Of a stretch of 64,000 nucleotides of DNA, positions 13,143 through 22,099 are shown in pieces (positions within the stretch are counted from its first letter, which is position 1; each line of letters opens with the position of its first letter). The DNA comes from Purshia tridentata (lineage: Eukaryota; Streptophyta; Magnoliopsida; Rosales; Rosaceae), in assembly GCA_003254885.1 (NCBI GenBank), contig QANT01002131.1, forward strand, positions 1 to 64,000. Direction: 5' to 3'. Below the pieces are notes generated by a model. It saw only the letters and a list, made by a program, of their open reading frames with translations, made no database searches and was not told the origin of the DNA. Made by a program: the position numbers and the translations under genes.

Positions 13143-13520
13143 TTTGCAACAGAAAGGAAATCTGATGGAGGTGGTGGATCCAAATTAAGTTGGCGTCTGA
13201 GTTGAACAAGGAAGAGGCAATAATAATGATTAAAGTGGCTCTAATATGCACCAATCCGTCACCGGCATTAAGACCTACAATGTCTACAGTAGTGAGCATG
13301 CTTAAAGACCGAGCTATTGTTCATGAATTGAAAATAAATCCGAGTATTTATGGTGATGAAATGAGTTTTAAGGCCTTAAAAGAGATGATGAGTCTGTTCT
13401 CGCTATTCAACAGAGTCCGTGTGAGACTCAGACCCTCATTTCTTTTTCTGATCGTGCAAAAGTCCCTCCCAGGATATCTAATATTGATTCTCCATAATAA
13501 ATCTAGCACAATATTCATGC
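13143..13520 (+). pseudogene. Decayed last exon of a third LRR-VIII receptor kinase
   Basis: Homologous to the last exon of the gene at 2215-12540: TTTGCAACAGAAAGGAAAT at the start, then kinase subdomain XI residues (EEAIIMIKVALICTNPSPAL) and the tail INPSIYGDEMSFKALK. There is no splice acceptor or upstream exon. The frame meets a TAA right after GGATCCAAA and shifts by a few bases before the kinase segment. The tail (CAACAGAGTCC, CAGACCCTCATTTC) is closer to the gene at 1-159 than to the middle gene. Homology continues into the 3' UTR, so genomic duplication rather than retrocopying is likely. Confidence 0.8.
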
Positions 13521-13729
13521 TTGTATCTAAATTTGTCAATCCAATTCAATCCAGTCTGACCAATTTTGATGATTTTCTCATTTCGGACCGGAAATCCAAA
13601 CTCAATCCAACATGCATGTTTGGATCGGTCTAGCAAATTTCTTTGTGAAAAGTCAATTCAATCAGAGAGATTGGTTTCTCTGTGAATGGATTTGATTTGA
13701 CGACAATTTTTTATGTTTCAAGTATTTTC
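13521..13729. other. Short spacer between RLK relic and LRX pair
   Basis: AT-rich, with scattered CCAATCCAA-like words typical of degenerate interspersed repeats. Nothing definite. Confidence 0.3.
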
Positions 13730-15463
13730 CTATCCTTTCTTGTTGGGGTAGCGGAAAGTGATCTTGTGCCGGCGACTGTGAATCTCTATGGAGCCTTCCA
13801 AGAAACCTCGACTGGTAGGCAACACTGGACTTCCATCAAAAGGCTCTTTAGGCGTCATTGGACTAATTTCAGGTGGTGGCGCTGCTGCAACAGTTTCAGG
13901 GGAGCTCGCAATTGGTCCTGGAGTGTCTGGTGGGAGCGACTCCAGAGGTGATTCTGGTGATGGGGTTGGACTTAGTTGAAGAGGTTCTTCTTCAGGTGAA
14001 GGAGAGCGAACTGGGAATGGTTGAGAGGGGGTTGGACTTAGTTCGGGAGGTTCTTCTTGAGGTGAAGGTGAAGGAGAGTGAACTGGGAATGGTTGAGAGG
14101 GGGTTGGTGATGAATCATTAGGCGGAGTAGACTGAATAGGGGGTGGTGCTGGGCGTGAGTTGATTGATGGTGGAGGAGAGCCAATTTGTGATGGCAGAGG
14201 TGATTGAGGATATGGTGGAGGGCTAATTGGAGTCATAGTACTTCCATCAGCAGACAAAGGCACTTCTACAACCAGTTCTGGAGTTTCTGGAATCGGCTTT
14301 GGTGTCTCGGGTGTGGGCACTGGTGGCATTGGCCTTGGCGTCTCAACTTGACATTGTTTTTCTGACTTCTGGTTAGGCCTATCCAGTACGCAATTGCCCG
14401 TGTCTTTGAACACAATGTTCTTTCGAGATTGTACACATTCTTGGGCCTCACCATTGATGTAGTTGTGGGAGAATTCGAAATACCCCAAGTTAGGCAACTT
14501 ACATATACTCGCAGGAACAACCCCAGATAGCTTGTTGTTTGAAATATGCAACTCCTCCACCTTCTCAAGACCTTTGAAAGTCGTAGACATGTCCCCATTA
14601 AATTGGTTAGAACTTATATCAAGCACTGTTAGATTTGAAAGAGATCCAATTTCTGGAGGCAAAATCCCAGAAAGCTTGTTGTTGGAGAAGATGACCTCAT
14701 TCAAAGTGTTTGCCATCTTTCCAATGCTTTTAGGAATGGATCCCTCAAGACGATTGTTGGCGACCACAAGCAATGAGACAGGGGAGTTCCCAAGTGTGTC
14801 AGGAATGGTGGATGTGAACATATTGTCGTTCAAGATCAGAGCATCCAATTTCTTATTGAAAAGCTCAGGAGGCAATTTCCCCTCGAAATCATTGAACCTG
14901 AGATCAAGGTACTTGAGGTTAGGAATTGACAGAACAACTTCTGGGAACGTTCCCACAAATCGGTTGTTGCTAAGATCAAGTTCGTAGAGAAGTGTAAGCC
15001 TCTCGAAGCTTTTTGGGATGATACCACAAAACCTGTTGGAGTTGATGTGGAATAAGGCAATGTCACTCAATAGGCCTAATTCAACGGGAAGGTATCCTGC
15101 AATGTTAGCATGGTTGAGATCAATGCCACCCACAACCTCTAATTCTTGATCATCAAGAGCTGGGGCACAAAACACTCCGGTATAATTACAAACACTTGCA
15201 CCAACCCAATTTGCAGTTGTGTTAAGAGGGTCGGAGTATATAGATTTCTTCCAAGCTTGAAGTGCAATGTATGCACGTCTAAGCCTGGAGTTGGGAAACC
15301 TCAAGTCGAACTCAACCTCATTTTCGTAGTTATCAGGCAGGTCACCGTCTTCACGGAGAGTTAAGAGCTGGAAGGATGCTTGGACATCGTTTAGAGCAAA
15401 GGAGAAGGATGAGAGGGAAGAGAGGAGAAGAAAGAAAACTAGAAAGCAGCCAAGGGCCTCCAT
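13730..15463 (-). CDS. LRX/PEX-like leucine-rich repeat protein with reduced extensin domain
   Basis: Single-exon gene, 577 aa, ATG at 15463 and TAG at 13730. Signal peptide about 1-23; conserved LRX N-terminal block (FPNSRLRRAYIALQAWKKS) about 55-75; about ten LRRs at 105-335; Cys hinge about 340-377. LRX proteins sit in the cell wall and pollen-type members (LRX8-11) bind RALF peptides; that role is family knowledge. Instead of SPPPP extensin repeats, the C-terminal 200 residues hold irregular Pro/Ser/Glu sequence (SPTPSQPFPV twice, with variation) and end in a basic tail (IHSRRHKITFRYPNKKG). The LRR half is very close to the neighbour at 17121-20156, so the two are tandem duplicates. With few cross-linking motifs, this one may be a soluble or non-anchored form (inference). 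Confidence 0.85.
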   Translation of the reverse strand: MEALGCFLVFFLLLSSLSSFSFALNDVQASFQLLTLREDGDLPDNYENEVEFDLRFPNSRLRRAYIALQAWKKSIYSDPLNTTANWVGASVCNYTGVFCAPALDDQELEVVGGIDLNHANIAGYLPVELGLLSDIALFHINSNRFCGIIPKSFERLTLLYELDLSNNRFVGTFPEVVLSIPNLKYLDLRFNDFEGKLPPELFNKKLDALILNDNMFTSTIPDTLGNSPVSLLVVANNRLEGSIPKSIGKMANTLNEVIFSNNKLSGILPPEIGSLSNLTVLDISSNQFNGDMSTTFKGLEKVEELHISNNKLSGVVPASICKLPNLGYFEFSHNYINGEAQECVQSRKNIVFKDTGNCVLDRPNQKSEKQCQVETPRPMPPVPTPETPKPIPETPELVVEVPLSADGSTMTPISPPPYPQSPLPSQIGSPPPSINSRPAPPPIQSTPPNDSSPTPSQPFPVHSPSPSPQEEPPELSPTPSQPFPVRSPSPEEEPLQLSPTPSPESPLESLPPDTPGPIASSPETVAAAPPPEISPMTPKEPFDGSPVLPTSRGFLEGSIEIHSRRHKITFRYPNKKG

Positions 15464-17120
15464 CTTTTGTTAGGCCCTAGGGCTGATGAGGAGGATCGAG
15501 GGTAAACTAGGGAGTTTTATATTTAAAGGGAAGGCCAATTTGGTTGGGATTTGTTTGAGAGGCTCTGCAAGAATATCTCTGCATGCATCTTTTGCAAATT
15601 TTAGGAATGCCTTTCTGCCCTCCATAAATTAAGCACCGAAAATTTAGTTATGTTCGTTAATTTTAGCGTTTTAATTTCCACCCTGGGTTATGTTTTAGAG
15701 ACCATATCTCCACTAATAAACATATCACAAGCAGTAGCTAATTAAGACGTAGAGTGTCATATTACAGTTGGGAGCATTATGCTTGAAGTCCAAGCTCTTG
15801 TGTTTCTAATATCCCATTTTGTTTTGCTGCTTTTTACGTCTTAAACAATTCCATGGTCATGCACTGCCTCTTCATCGTACAACAGTTTTCAATTCCATCT
15901 ATCAAATTTATGTACGTGGGTGGTGTTAACGTAAACAATAAGCGAAAAATTGCTAGAATTGAACCCGTTAATTATTGAAACCAACCCCAGCAAAAATATA
16001 GTAGCATGAATAGCACAATATAAATACAAAACTAGAGGAAAATGTGAAAAGAAAAATAATTAATTAATTCCTAAAGAACAGCAATCGTGTCAGAGTTGTT
16101 CACCAAAGGAAAAANTGGACTTATCCCAACAGAAAAAACAATCATGGAGAAAATGTCGATTGCATTCTGTCAAAAACCTCACCTTCAGGCTTCAACCCTC
16201 TTCGATCAGCCTGTGCTCTTCTTTTAATGAATTTCCGAACGAACAGAACAACATTGATTTTTACGGTAAGAAACAGAGTGAAACAGAAAAAGAAATGGAC
16301 TCAGGGAAGATAAAAGGATACAAGGAAGAAGAGAAGTGAAAAATGAGACCAAGCTCACAGAGTTGTCACTGCACTCGGCACTATTACGATAAAAAAGTGA
16401 TCTGTCAATGTGCTTTTGCATGTTCAAAAACATATATTGCGCTCGACTACTGTAATGCGATAACAATTTCAATTGTTATTACACTGAAAATTCATTTTTC
16501 TTTCCTATTTTCTACTTGTTTGTTGTTGATAATTTTTTTGGAAGGGGATTTATTTAGATATAATTTAGCATGCATTAAGGGATACATGAGATTAAGATTT
16601 AGAATTTTGAGTTTTTAAGAGAAAATTAGTAGTGTAACTACACCGGAAAATGTGCAAAACAATGCTAGTGATCGAGCTCTTAGTGCAAGTATAGGTACGT
16701 TACAGGTGTTCTAGTCGAAAACTCTTTAATTTTCATGTACTTAGGTAGGTGAAATTCTTACTCATGATTAAAATTTTATTAAACTATCATTCAATATTAA
16801 AATATAATCTGATTGCATACATATAATCATATATACATAATTAACCAAAATAGTTTAAGCAAATTATTAGCTTAGAGAAAAGCCGGTTTCCATTCACACA
16901 CATCAAACAAATATAGAAAATTAAAATGGAGAAGAAATTTGATTGAACAGTTTGCCGATAATGTCCTTTATTGCATTGAGTAGCCATTTGGAGAAGATTT
17001 ACACTTTGATGTCATGTATTACAATCTATGATCAACTATCAAAAGTGGGTGTTCACTGAAAGATAGCAAAACTTATAAAGAGATTCAAAATGTAAGTAGG
17101 AAAGGTTGATATTGTATTGC
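15464..17120. other. Spacer between the two LRX genes
   Basis: Holds the promoter side of the 13.7-kb LRX gene and the 3' flank of the 17.1-kb gene. The short open frames on both strands at 16224-16618 show no domain. One ambiguous base at 16115. No transposon ends seen. Confidence 0.5.
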
Positions 17121-20100
17121 TTAGTAGCCTGGAAACATCGGTGGAGGTGGTGATGAGTATTGGAAGCCGAAGTTCGGTGGGAGGACCAAGTCGTCGATTG
17201 GAGGGGGTGGTGAGAAAGTAGGAGGAGGAGGTGAAAGAGAAGGAGAAGGTGGTGGCGGAGAGTTTACTGGAGGTGGAGGAGAGTGGACCGGTGGTGGAGG
17301 TGAATGGACCGGTGGTGGAGGTGAGTGGACAAGTGGTGGAGGAGACTGGACCGGTGGTGGAGGTGAGTGGATCGGTGGTGGAGGTGATTGGACAGGTGGT
17401 GGAGGTGAGTGGACAGGTGGTGGAGGAGATTGAACCGGTGGTGGAGGTGACCGGACTGGTGGTGGAGGAGAGTGGACCGGTGGTGGAGGAGAGTGGACCA
17501 GTGGTGGAGGTGAGTGAACTGGTGGTGGAGGTGAGTTGATTGGTGGAGGTGGTGGAGAAGAGTGGACCGGTGGTGGTGGAGAGTGGATTGGTGGAGGTGG
17601 TGAGTGGACAGGTGGTGGAGGAGAGTGGACTGGTGGTGGTGGAGAGTGGATTGGTGGAGGTGGTGAGTGGACAGGTGGTGGAGGAGAGTGGACCGGTGGA
17701 ACTGGTGGTGGAGGAGAGTGGACCGGTGGTGGAGGTGACCGGACTGGTGGTGGAGGAGAGTGGACCGGTGGTGGAGGAGAGTGGACCGGTGGTGGAGGTG
17801 AGTGAACCGGTGGTGGAGGTGAGTGAACCGGTGGTGGAGGTGAGTTGATTGGTGGAGGTGGTGGAGAAGAGTGGACCGGTGGTGGTGGAGAGTGGATTGG
17901 TGGAGGTGGTGGAGGAGAGTGGACTGGTGGTGGTGGAGAGTGGACAGGTGGTGGAGGAGAGTGGACCGGTGGTGGTGGAGAGTGGGTTGGTGGTGGAGGT
18001 GAGTAGACAGGTGGTGGAGGTGAGTGTACCGGTGGAGGTGGTGAATGGACCGGTGGTGGAGGAGAGTGAATCGGTGGTGGTGGGGGTGAGTGAACTGGGG
18101 GTGGTGGAGAATGGATTGGCGGTGGAGGAGTGTGGATTGTAAGTGGAGAGTAAACTATTGGTGCCTCAGCCTCCGGACTTTGACGAGAAAAAGCAGGCGA
18201 TGGAGGAGAGTGGACTGCAGGTGGAGAGTCAACTATTGGTGCCTCAGCCTCCGGACTTTGATGGGAAAAAGCAGGCGGTGGAGAAAAGTGGACTGTAGGT
18301 GGAGAGTCAACTATTGGCGCCTCAGCCTCTGTCGGACTTATAGTAAAAAAAACAGGTGGTGGAGGAGAGTGGACTGCAGGTGGAGAGTGGACTGCAGGTG
18401 GAGATTGAACTATTGGTGGCTTCTTCGGACTTATAGTGAGAAAAACAGGTGGTGGAGGAGAGTGGACTGCAGGTGGAGAGTGAACTATTAGTGGCTCTTG
18501 TGGCTCCTCCGGACTTATAGTGGAAAAAACAGGTGGTGGTGGAGAGTGGACTGCAGGTGGAAAGTGAACTATTAGTGGCTCATGTGGCTCCTCCGGACTT
18601 ATAGTGAAAAGAACAGGTGGTGGAGGTGCTATAACTGTTTTAGGCGGGCTCACAACTAGTTTTGGAGTTTCTGGAACCGGTTCGGGAGATGGTTTTGGTG
18701 TAGGTGGGTTTTGTTTGGGAGGTTCTTCTTTAGGTGGTTGTGGTTTGGGTGGTTCCTCTTTAGGAGGGTGTTCTTTTGGTGGTTTCTCCTTCGGAGGTTG
18801 TTCTTTGGGCGGTTCCTCCTTAGGAGGTTGTTCTTTGGGTGGTTTCTCTTTCGAAGGTTGTTCTTCCTTCGAAGGTTTTTCTTTAGGTGGTTGTGGCTTT
18901 GGAGTCTCTGTTTTAGGCACTGGTGGCTTTGGCTTTGGCTTCTCAACTGGAGGACGAGAAGGTTTTGGTGGTCCTGATCCGCCTCCACACTTTGACTTAC
19001 TGCAATCCACTGGTTTGCTTACCACAGCTTGACATTGTTTTGGTGACTTCTGCTTAGGCCTATCTGGTAAGCAGTTGCTTGTGTCATCGAACATAGTGTC
19101 CTTAAATGATGGTACACATTCTTGAGCCTCCCCATTGAAGTAGTTGTCGGAGAAGGTGAAATTCTCCAACTTAGGCAATTTGCATATACTCTCAGGAACA
19201 AACCCAGTTAGCATGTTGTTTGCAATATTCAACTGCTCCACCTTCTTAAGGCCTTTGAAAGTCTTAGACATGATCCCACTGATTGTATTTGAACTAATAT
19301 CAAACACAGTCATATTTGAGAGAGATCCAATTTCAGGAGGCAAACACCCAGCAAACTTATTGTTGGAGAAGAGTGCCTCATTCAAAGTGTTTACCATCTT
19401 TCCAATGCTGTTAGGAATGCATCCCTCAAGATGATTGTTGGCAACCACAAGCATTGAGACAGGGGAGTTCCCAAGTGTGTCAGGAATGGTGGATGTGAAC
19501 CTATTGTCATTCAAGATCAGTGCATCCAATTCCTTATTGAAAAGCTCAGGAGGCAATGCCCCCTCGAAATCGTTGAACCTGAGGTCAAGGTACTTGAGGT
19601 TTGGAATTGACAGAACGACTTCTGGGAACGATCCCACAAACCTGTTGTTACTAACATCAAGCTCGTGGAGAAGTGTAAGTCTCTCAAAGCTCTTTGGAAT
19701 GATACCACAGAACCTGTTGGAGTTGATGTGGAACAAAGCAATGTCACTCAACAAGCCCAATTCAACAGGAAGGTATCCTGCAATGTCATAACGGTTGAGA
19801 TCAATGCCAGCCACAACTTCCAATTCTGGGTCATCAAGAGCTTTGGCACAATACACTCCAGTATAATTACAAACATTAGCACCAACCCAGTTTGCGGTTG
19901 TTTTAAAAGGGTCCGAGTACATGGCCTTCTTCCAAGCTTGAAGTGCAATGTATGCACGTCTAAGCCTGGAATTAGGAAACTTCAGGTTCACCTCAACCTC
20001 ATATTCGTAGTTGTCGGGCAGGTTGCCATCTTCAGGGATGGTTAATAGCTGGCGGTGAGCAATGAAGGACGCTTCGGCATTGGTTAGAGCAGAGGAGAAA

Positions 20101-20156
20101 GAAGAGAAAGAAGAGCAGAGAAGAAAGACAACTAAGAAGCAGCCATAGGCCTGCAT
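17121..20156 (-). CDS. Pollen-type leucine-rich repeat extensin (LRX/PEX)
   Basis: Single exon, 1011 aa, ATG at 20156. Order: signal peptide 1-23; N-terminal LRX block 60-82; LRRs about 110-340 (NRFCGIIPKSFERL, LDLRFNDFEG); Cys-rich hinge about 347-390; Lys/Glu/Pro repeats (PPKEQPPKEE) about 420-490; then a long extensin domain about 505-1000 built from HSPPPPV units, ending FQYSSPPPPMFPGY. Ser-Pro3-4 blocks are known hydroxyproline-arabinosylation sites that hold the protein in the wall. Tyr is rare in the repeat; His takes its place, so Tyr cross-linking should be limited (inference). A KEPP spacer and great length resemble pollen-specific PEX proteins, which regulate tube wall integrity with RALF4/19. 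Repeat number may be unreliable if the assembly used short reads. Confidence 0.9.
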   Translation of the reverse strand: MQAYGCFLVVFLLCSSFSSFSSALTNAEASFIAHRQLLTIPEDGNLPDNYEYEVEVNLKFPNSRLRRAYIALQAWKKAMYSDPFKTTANWVGANVCNYTGVYCAKALDDPELEVVAGIDLNRYDIAGYLPVELGLLSDIALFHINSNRFCGIIPKSFERLTLLHELDVSNNRFVGSFPEVVLSIPNLKYLDLRFNDFEGALPPELFNKELDALILNDNRFTSTIPDTLGNSPVSMLVVANNHLEGCIPNSIGKMVNTLNEALFSNNKFAGCLPPEIGSLSNMTVFDISSNTISGIMSKTFKGLKKVEQLNIANNMLTGFVPESICKLPKLENFTFSDNYFNGEAQECVPSFKDTMFDDTSNCLPDRPKQKSPKQCQAVVSKPVDCSKSKCGGGSGPPKPSRPPVEKPKPKPPVPKTETPKPQPPKEKPSKEEQPSKEKPPKEQPPKEEPPKEQPPKEKPPKEHPPKEEPPKPQPPKEEPPKQNPPTPKPSPEPVPETPKLVVSPPKTVIAPPPPVLFTISPEEPHEPLIVHFPPAVHSPPPPVFSTISPEEPQEPLIVHSPPAVHSPPPPVFLTISPKKPPIVQSPPAVHSPPAVHSPPPPVFFTISPTEAEAPIVDSPPTVHFSPPPAFSHQSPEAEAPIVDSPPAVHSPPSPAFSRQSPEAEAPIVYSPLTIHTPPPPIHSPPPPVHSPPPPPIHSPPPPVHSPPPPVHSPPPPVYSPPPPTHSPPPPVHSPPPPVHSPPPPVHSPPPPPPIHSPPPPVHSSPPPPPINSPPPPVHSPPPPVHSPPPPVHSPPPPVHSPPPPVRSPPPPVHSPPPPVPPVHSPPPPVHSPPPPIHSPPPPVHSPPPPVHSPPPPIHSPPPPVHSSPPPPPINSPPPPVHSPPPLVHSPPPPVHSPPPPVRSPPPPVQSPPPPVHSPPPPVQSPPPPIHSPPPPVQSPPPLVHSPPPPVHSPPPPVHSPPPPVNSPPPPSPSLSPPPPTFSPPPPIDDLVLPPNFGFQYSSPPPPMFPGY
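17230..18150. repeat. GC-rich coding tandem repeat of the extensin domain
   Basis: About 0.9 kb of imperfect 18-24-bp units of the type GGTGGTGGAGGTGAGTGGAC (plus strand), encoding HSPPPPV on the minus strand. Larger internal duplications are visible: the pattern GTTGATTGGTGGAGGTGG followed by the same flanks recurs at about 17533 and 17844. Long plus-strand open frames here are artefacts of the repeat. Confidence 0.9.
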
Positions 20157-21768
20157 TTTTGGGTTTCCGCAACCTCCTTGGCTAGGCCCAAGGCTGCTTA
20201 TAGGTGATGAGGAAGAAAGGGTGAATATGAAAGGTTATATTGAGTGGGAGGGCCAGTTTGGTTTTGTCGTTTGTGAGGTAGCGCAAAAATTTCTCTGGCA
20301 TTTTTGCAAACTCAAAGGAATGGCTTTCTGGCTTCCTAAACTATGTGCCACATACTTGGTTGGTTTTTGCTTTACAAGGCATATCTAAATTTAGAGTACT
20401 TATGTTTTGCAATGGAAATGCTTAGTTATTGGTTTTTTGCCTAAATTTGCATGTGATGGTTATCAATTGACATACGGGTAGATGACCAAGTCTTCCTCCA
20501 AATGTATTATTAGTAAGGAATTGCATAACCACATTGTATCCTAATGATACGTTAATTACCAATTGGTCATAATAATTTATAATAATTAATGTGATAAGTA
20601 GACTCCACCTGTCATATGATGTGATTAATGCAATCCTTCTAACATTACTGCTGTCATAATAAAATAAGTAGTTAAACTACATGCTAGGAAAGTTGGAGTA
20701 AGATAGAATTGTAATAAGAATTGTATCATCATCACCATCATCATCATCATATATGATGGTATTATAATTAGAAGCAGCAAGGTACATAAAATTTTGTTTG
20801 GGAGCAGAGGAAGGGCACTAGATTGGGTAAAATCGGAAAGACACATGGGATGGGACATGTCTAGGGCCACCCAACAACTGTAAAAAGGCACATAATTAAT
20901 TAATAATAGTAAATAGTCCAACTTGGTACAATTCTATGTTTCAAACTCTATTGTTGGGTCCAATAAAAAAGAGAGGCAATCAAACAGCTTTTGGCTTTGG
21001 TTCCATTGATAATTGTTTTTGGATTATACATTATTTTAGAGAAGGATTCATTAGTTTGTAGGATGTCCAATATTTTGTTTTCAAGACGTATGTTATCAGA
21101 TGGTCAAACTTTGCAGGATATTGATCTGCAAGTGGAAATTCTCTTGGGTTGCATTTGGATGGTGATATTGAAACTATGAATTTGGACTTTAATTTCTTAT
21201 AAATTTGATCACTTTCAATTAAAGTTTTGTCAATCCGGAATCAAAATTAAGGCTTCACTTCAAAGATGAGCAGCCTCTAGCAAATGGTAGATTTTTAGTA
21301 TCCTAGAAATGAGAATGCTTTTATGTAAAGTCTTTTTATTAGTAGCACCGTTTTAAAACCACATAAACCTTCATTAAAAATTCTACCACTTATATATTTC
21401 ACTTGCAAACGTAGTCCACGAAACACCTACCAAATCAACCTAAAACCATTATTGTATTTCAGCTAAGTATGACCAAAAGTAAAATTATTTTTGACTATTT
21501 AGAAGCATTTTCATTATTATTAAATAAGATATAAATAGGTAAAATGTAATATATATATATATATATAAAATATAATTTGACATATCATTCAATAATTATG
21601 CATAGAATAAATTCTTTGAACTGTGTATGACATGATTCAATAGAGTAGACGATGCTTAAGGTTCAAAGTTATCACCTTTCCCGGACATTATGAATTTTTA
21701 GGGCTCTTGGCCTGGTCTGACTTTTGGGTGGAGTTTCAACTTTCAACTGAGTCCTTAAAAGGAAGACC
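20157..21768. other. Intergenic, divergent promoters of LRX and CAD1
   Basis: No gene seen. Contains ATC/ATG microsatellite at about 20725-20755 and a TA run at about 21550-21568. The first few hundred bp upstream of 20156 should hold the LRX promoter, but no element can be assigned with confidence. Confidence 0.5.
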
Positions 21769-21813
21769 AGTCAACTCAGAATCCTCTTTATTATTTCCCC
21801 ATTTCTATATAAA
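21769..21813 (+). promoter_or_regulatory. CAD1 core promoter with W-box
   Basis: TATATAAA at 21806-21813 lies about 290 bp before the chosen ATG, with a long AC-rich leader between. A W-box (AGTCAA, the complement of TTGACT) sits at 21769-21774. W-boxes bind WRKY factors and are expected for a salicylate/defence-linked gene; that it is functional here is inference. Confidence 0.45.
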
Positions 21814-22099
21814 CACATTAAACGCGTTTTTAGCCATTCTTACAGTCAAAAGCTGCCTTTAGAACAAGAAGAAGCACAAAGAAATGCCCACCAATCTCTA
21901 CATAGTCTAAAAAAAAACATCAAAGCCAGCCACCGCAAAAAAAAACCCCTCTAAGACAAAAACAAAAGAAAAATGAAATGATACTCGGACTCCCAACCAA
22001 CCAGAGAATTGCAACAACTACGACAACAACAACAACAACCATTTCTTCTTCTTGTTTAGCTTCTCTTCTTTCATGAAAGACAGTGGTGACCCTTTTGCT

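Noticed and set aside
14463-14987. 174-codon plus-strand open frame
   Set aside because: Antisense to the LRR part of the LRX gene; no independent evidence.
17231-19032. Many long plus-strand open frames rich in Gly/Val/Trp
   Set aside because: They are antisense frames of the LRX extensin and KEPP repeats; the minus-strand frame has signal peptide, LRRs and hinge and explains all of them.
22052-22072. In-frame upstream extension of CAD1
   Set aside because: It would need a TTG start; ATG codons at 22073 and 22100 follow and the latter fits the family length and context.
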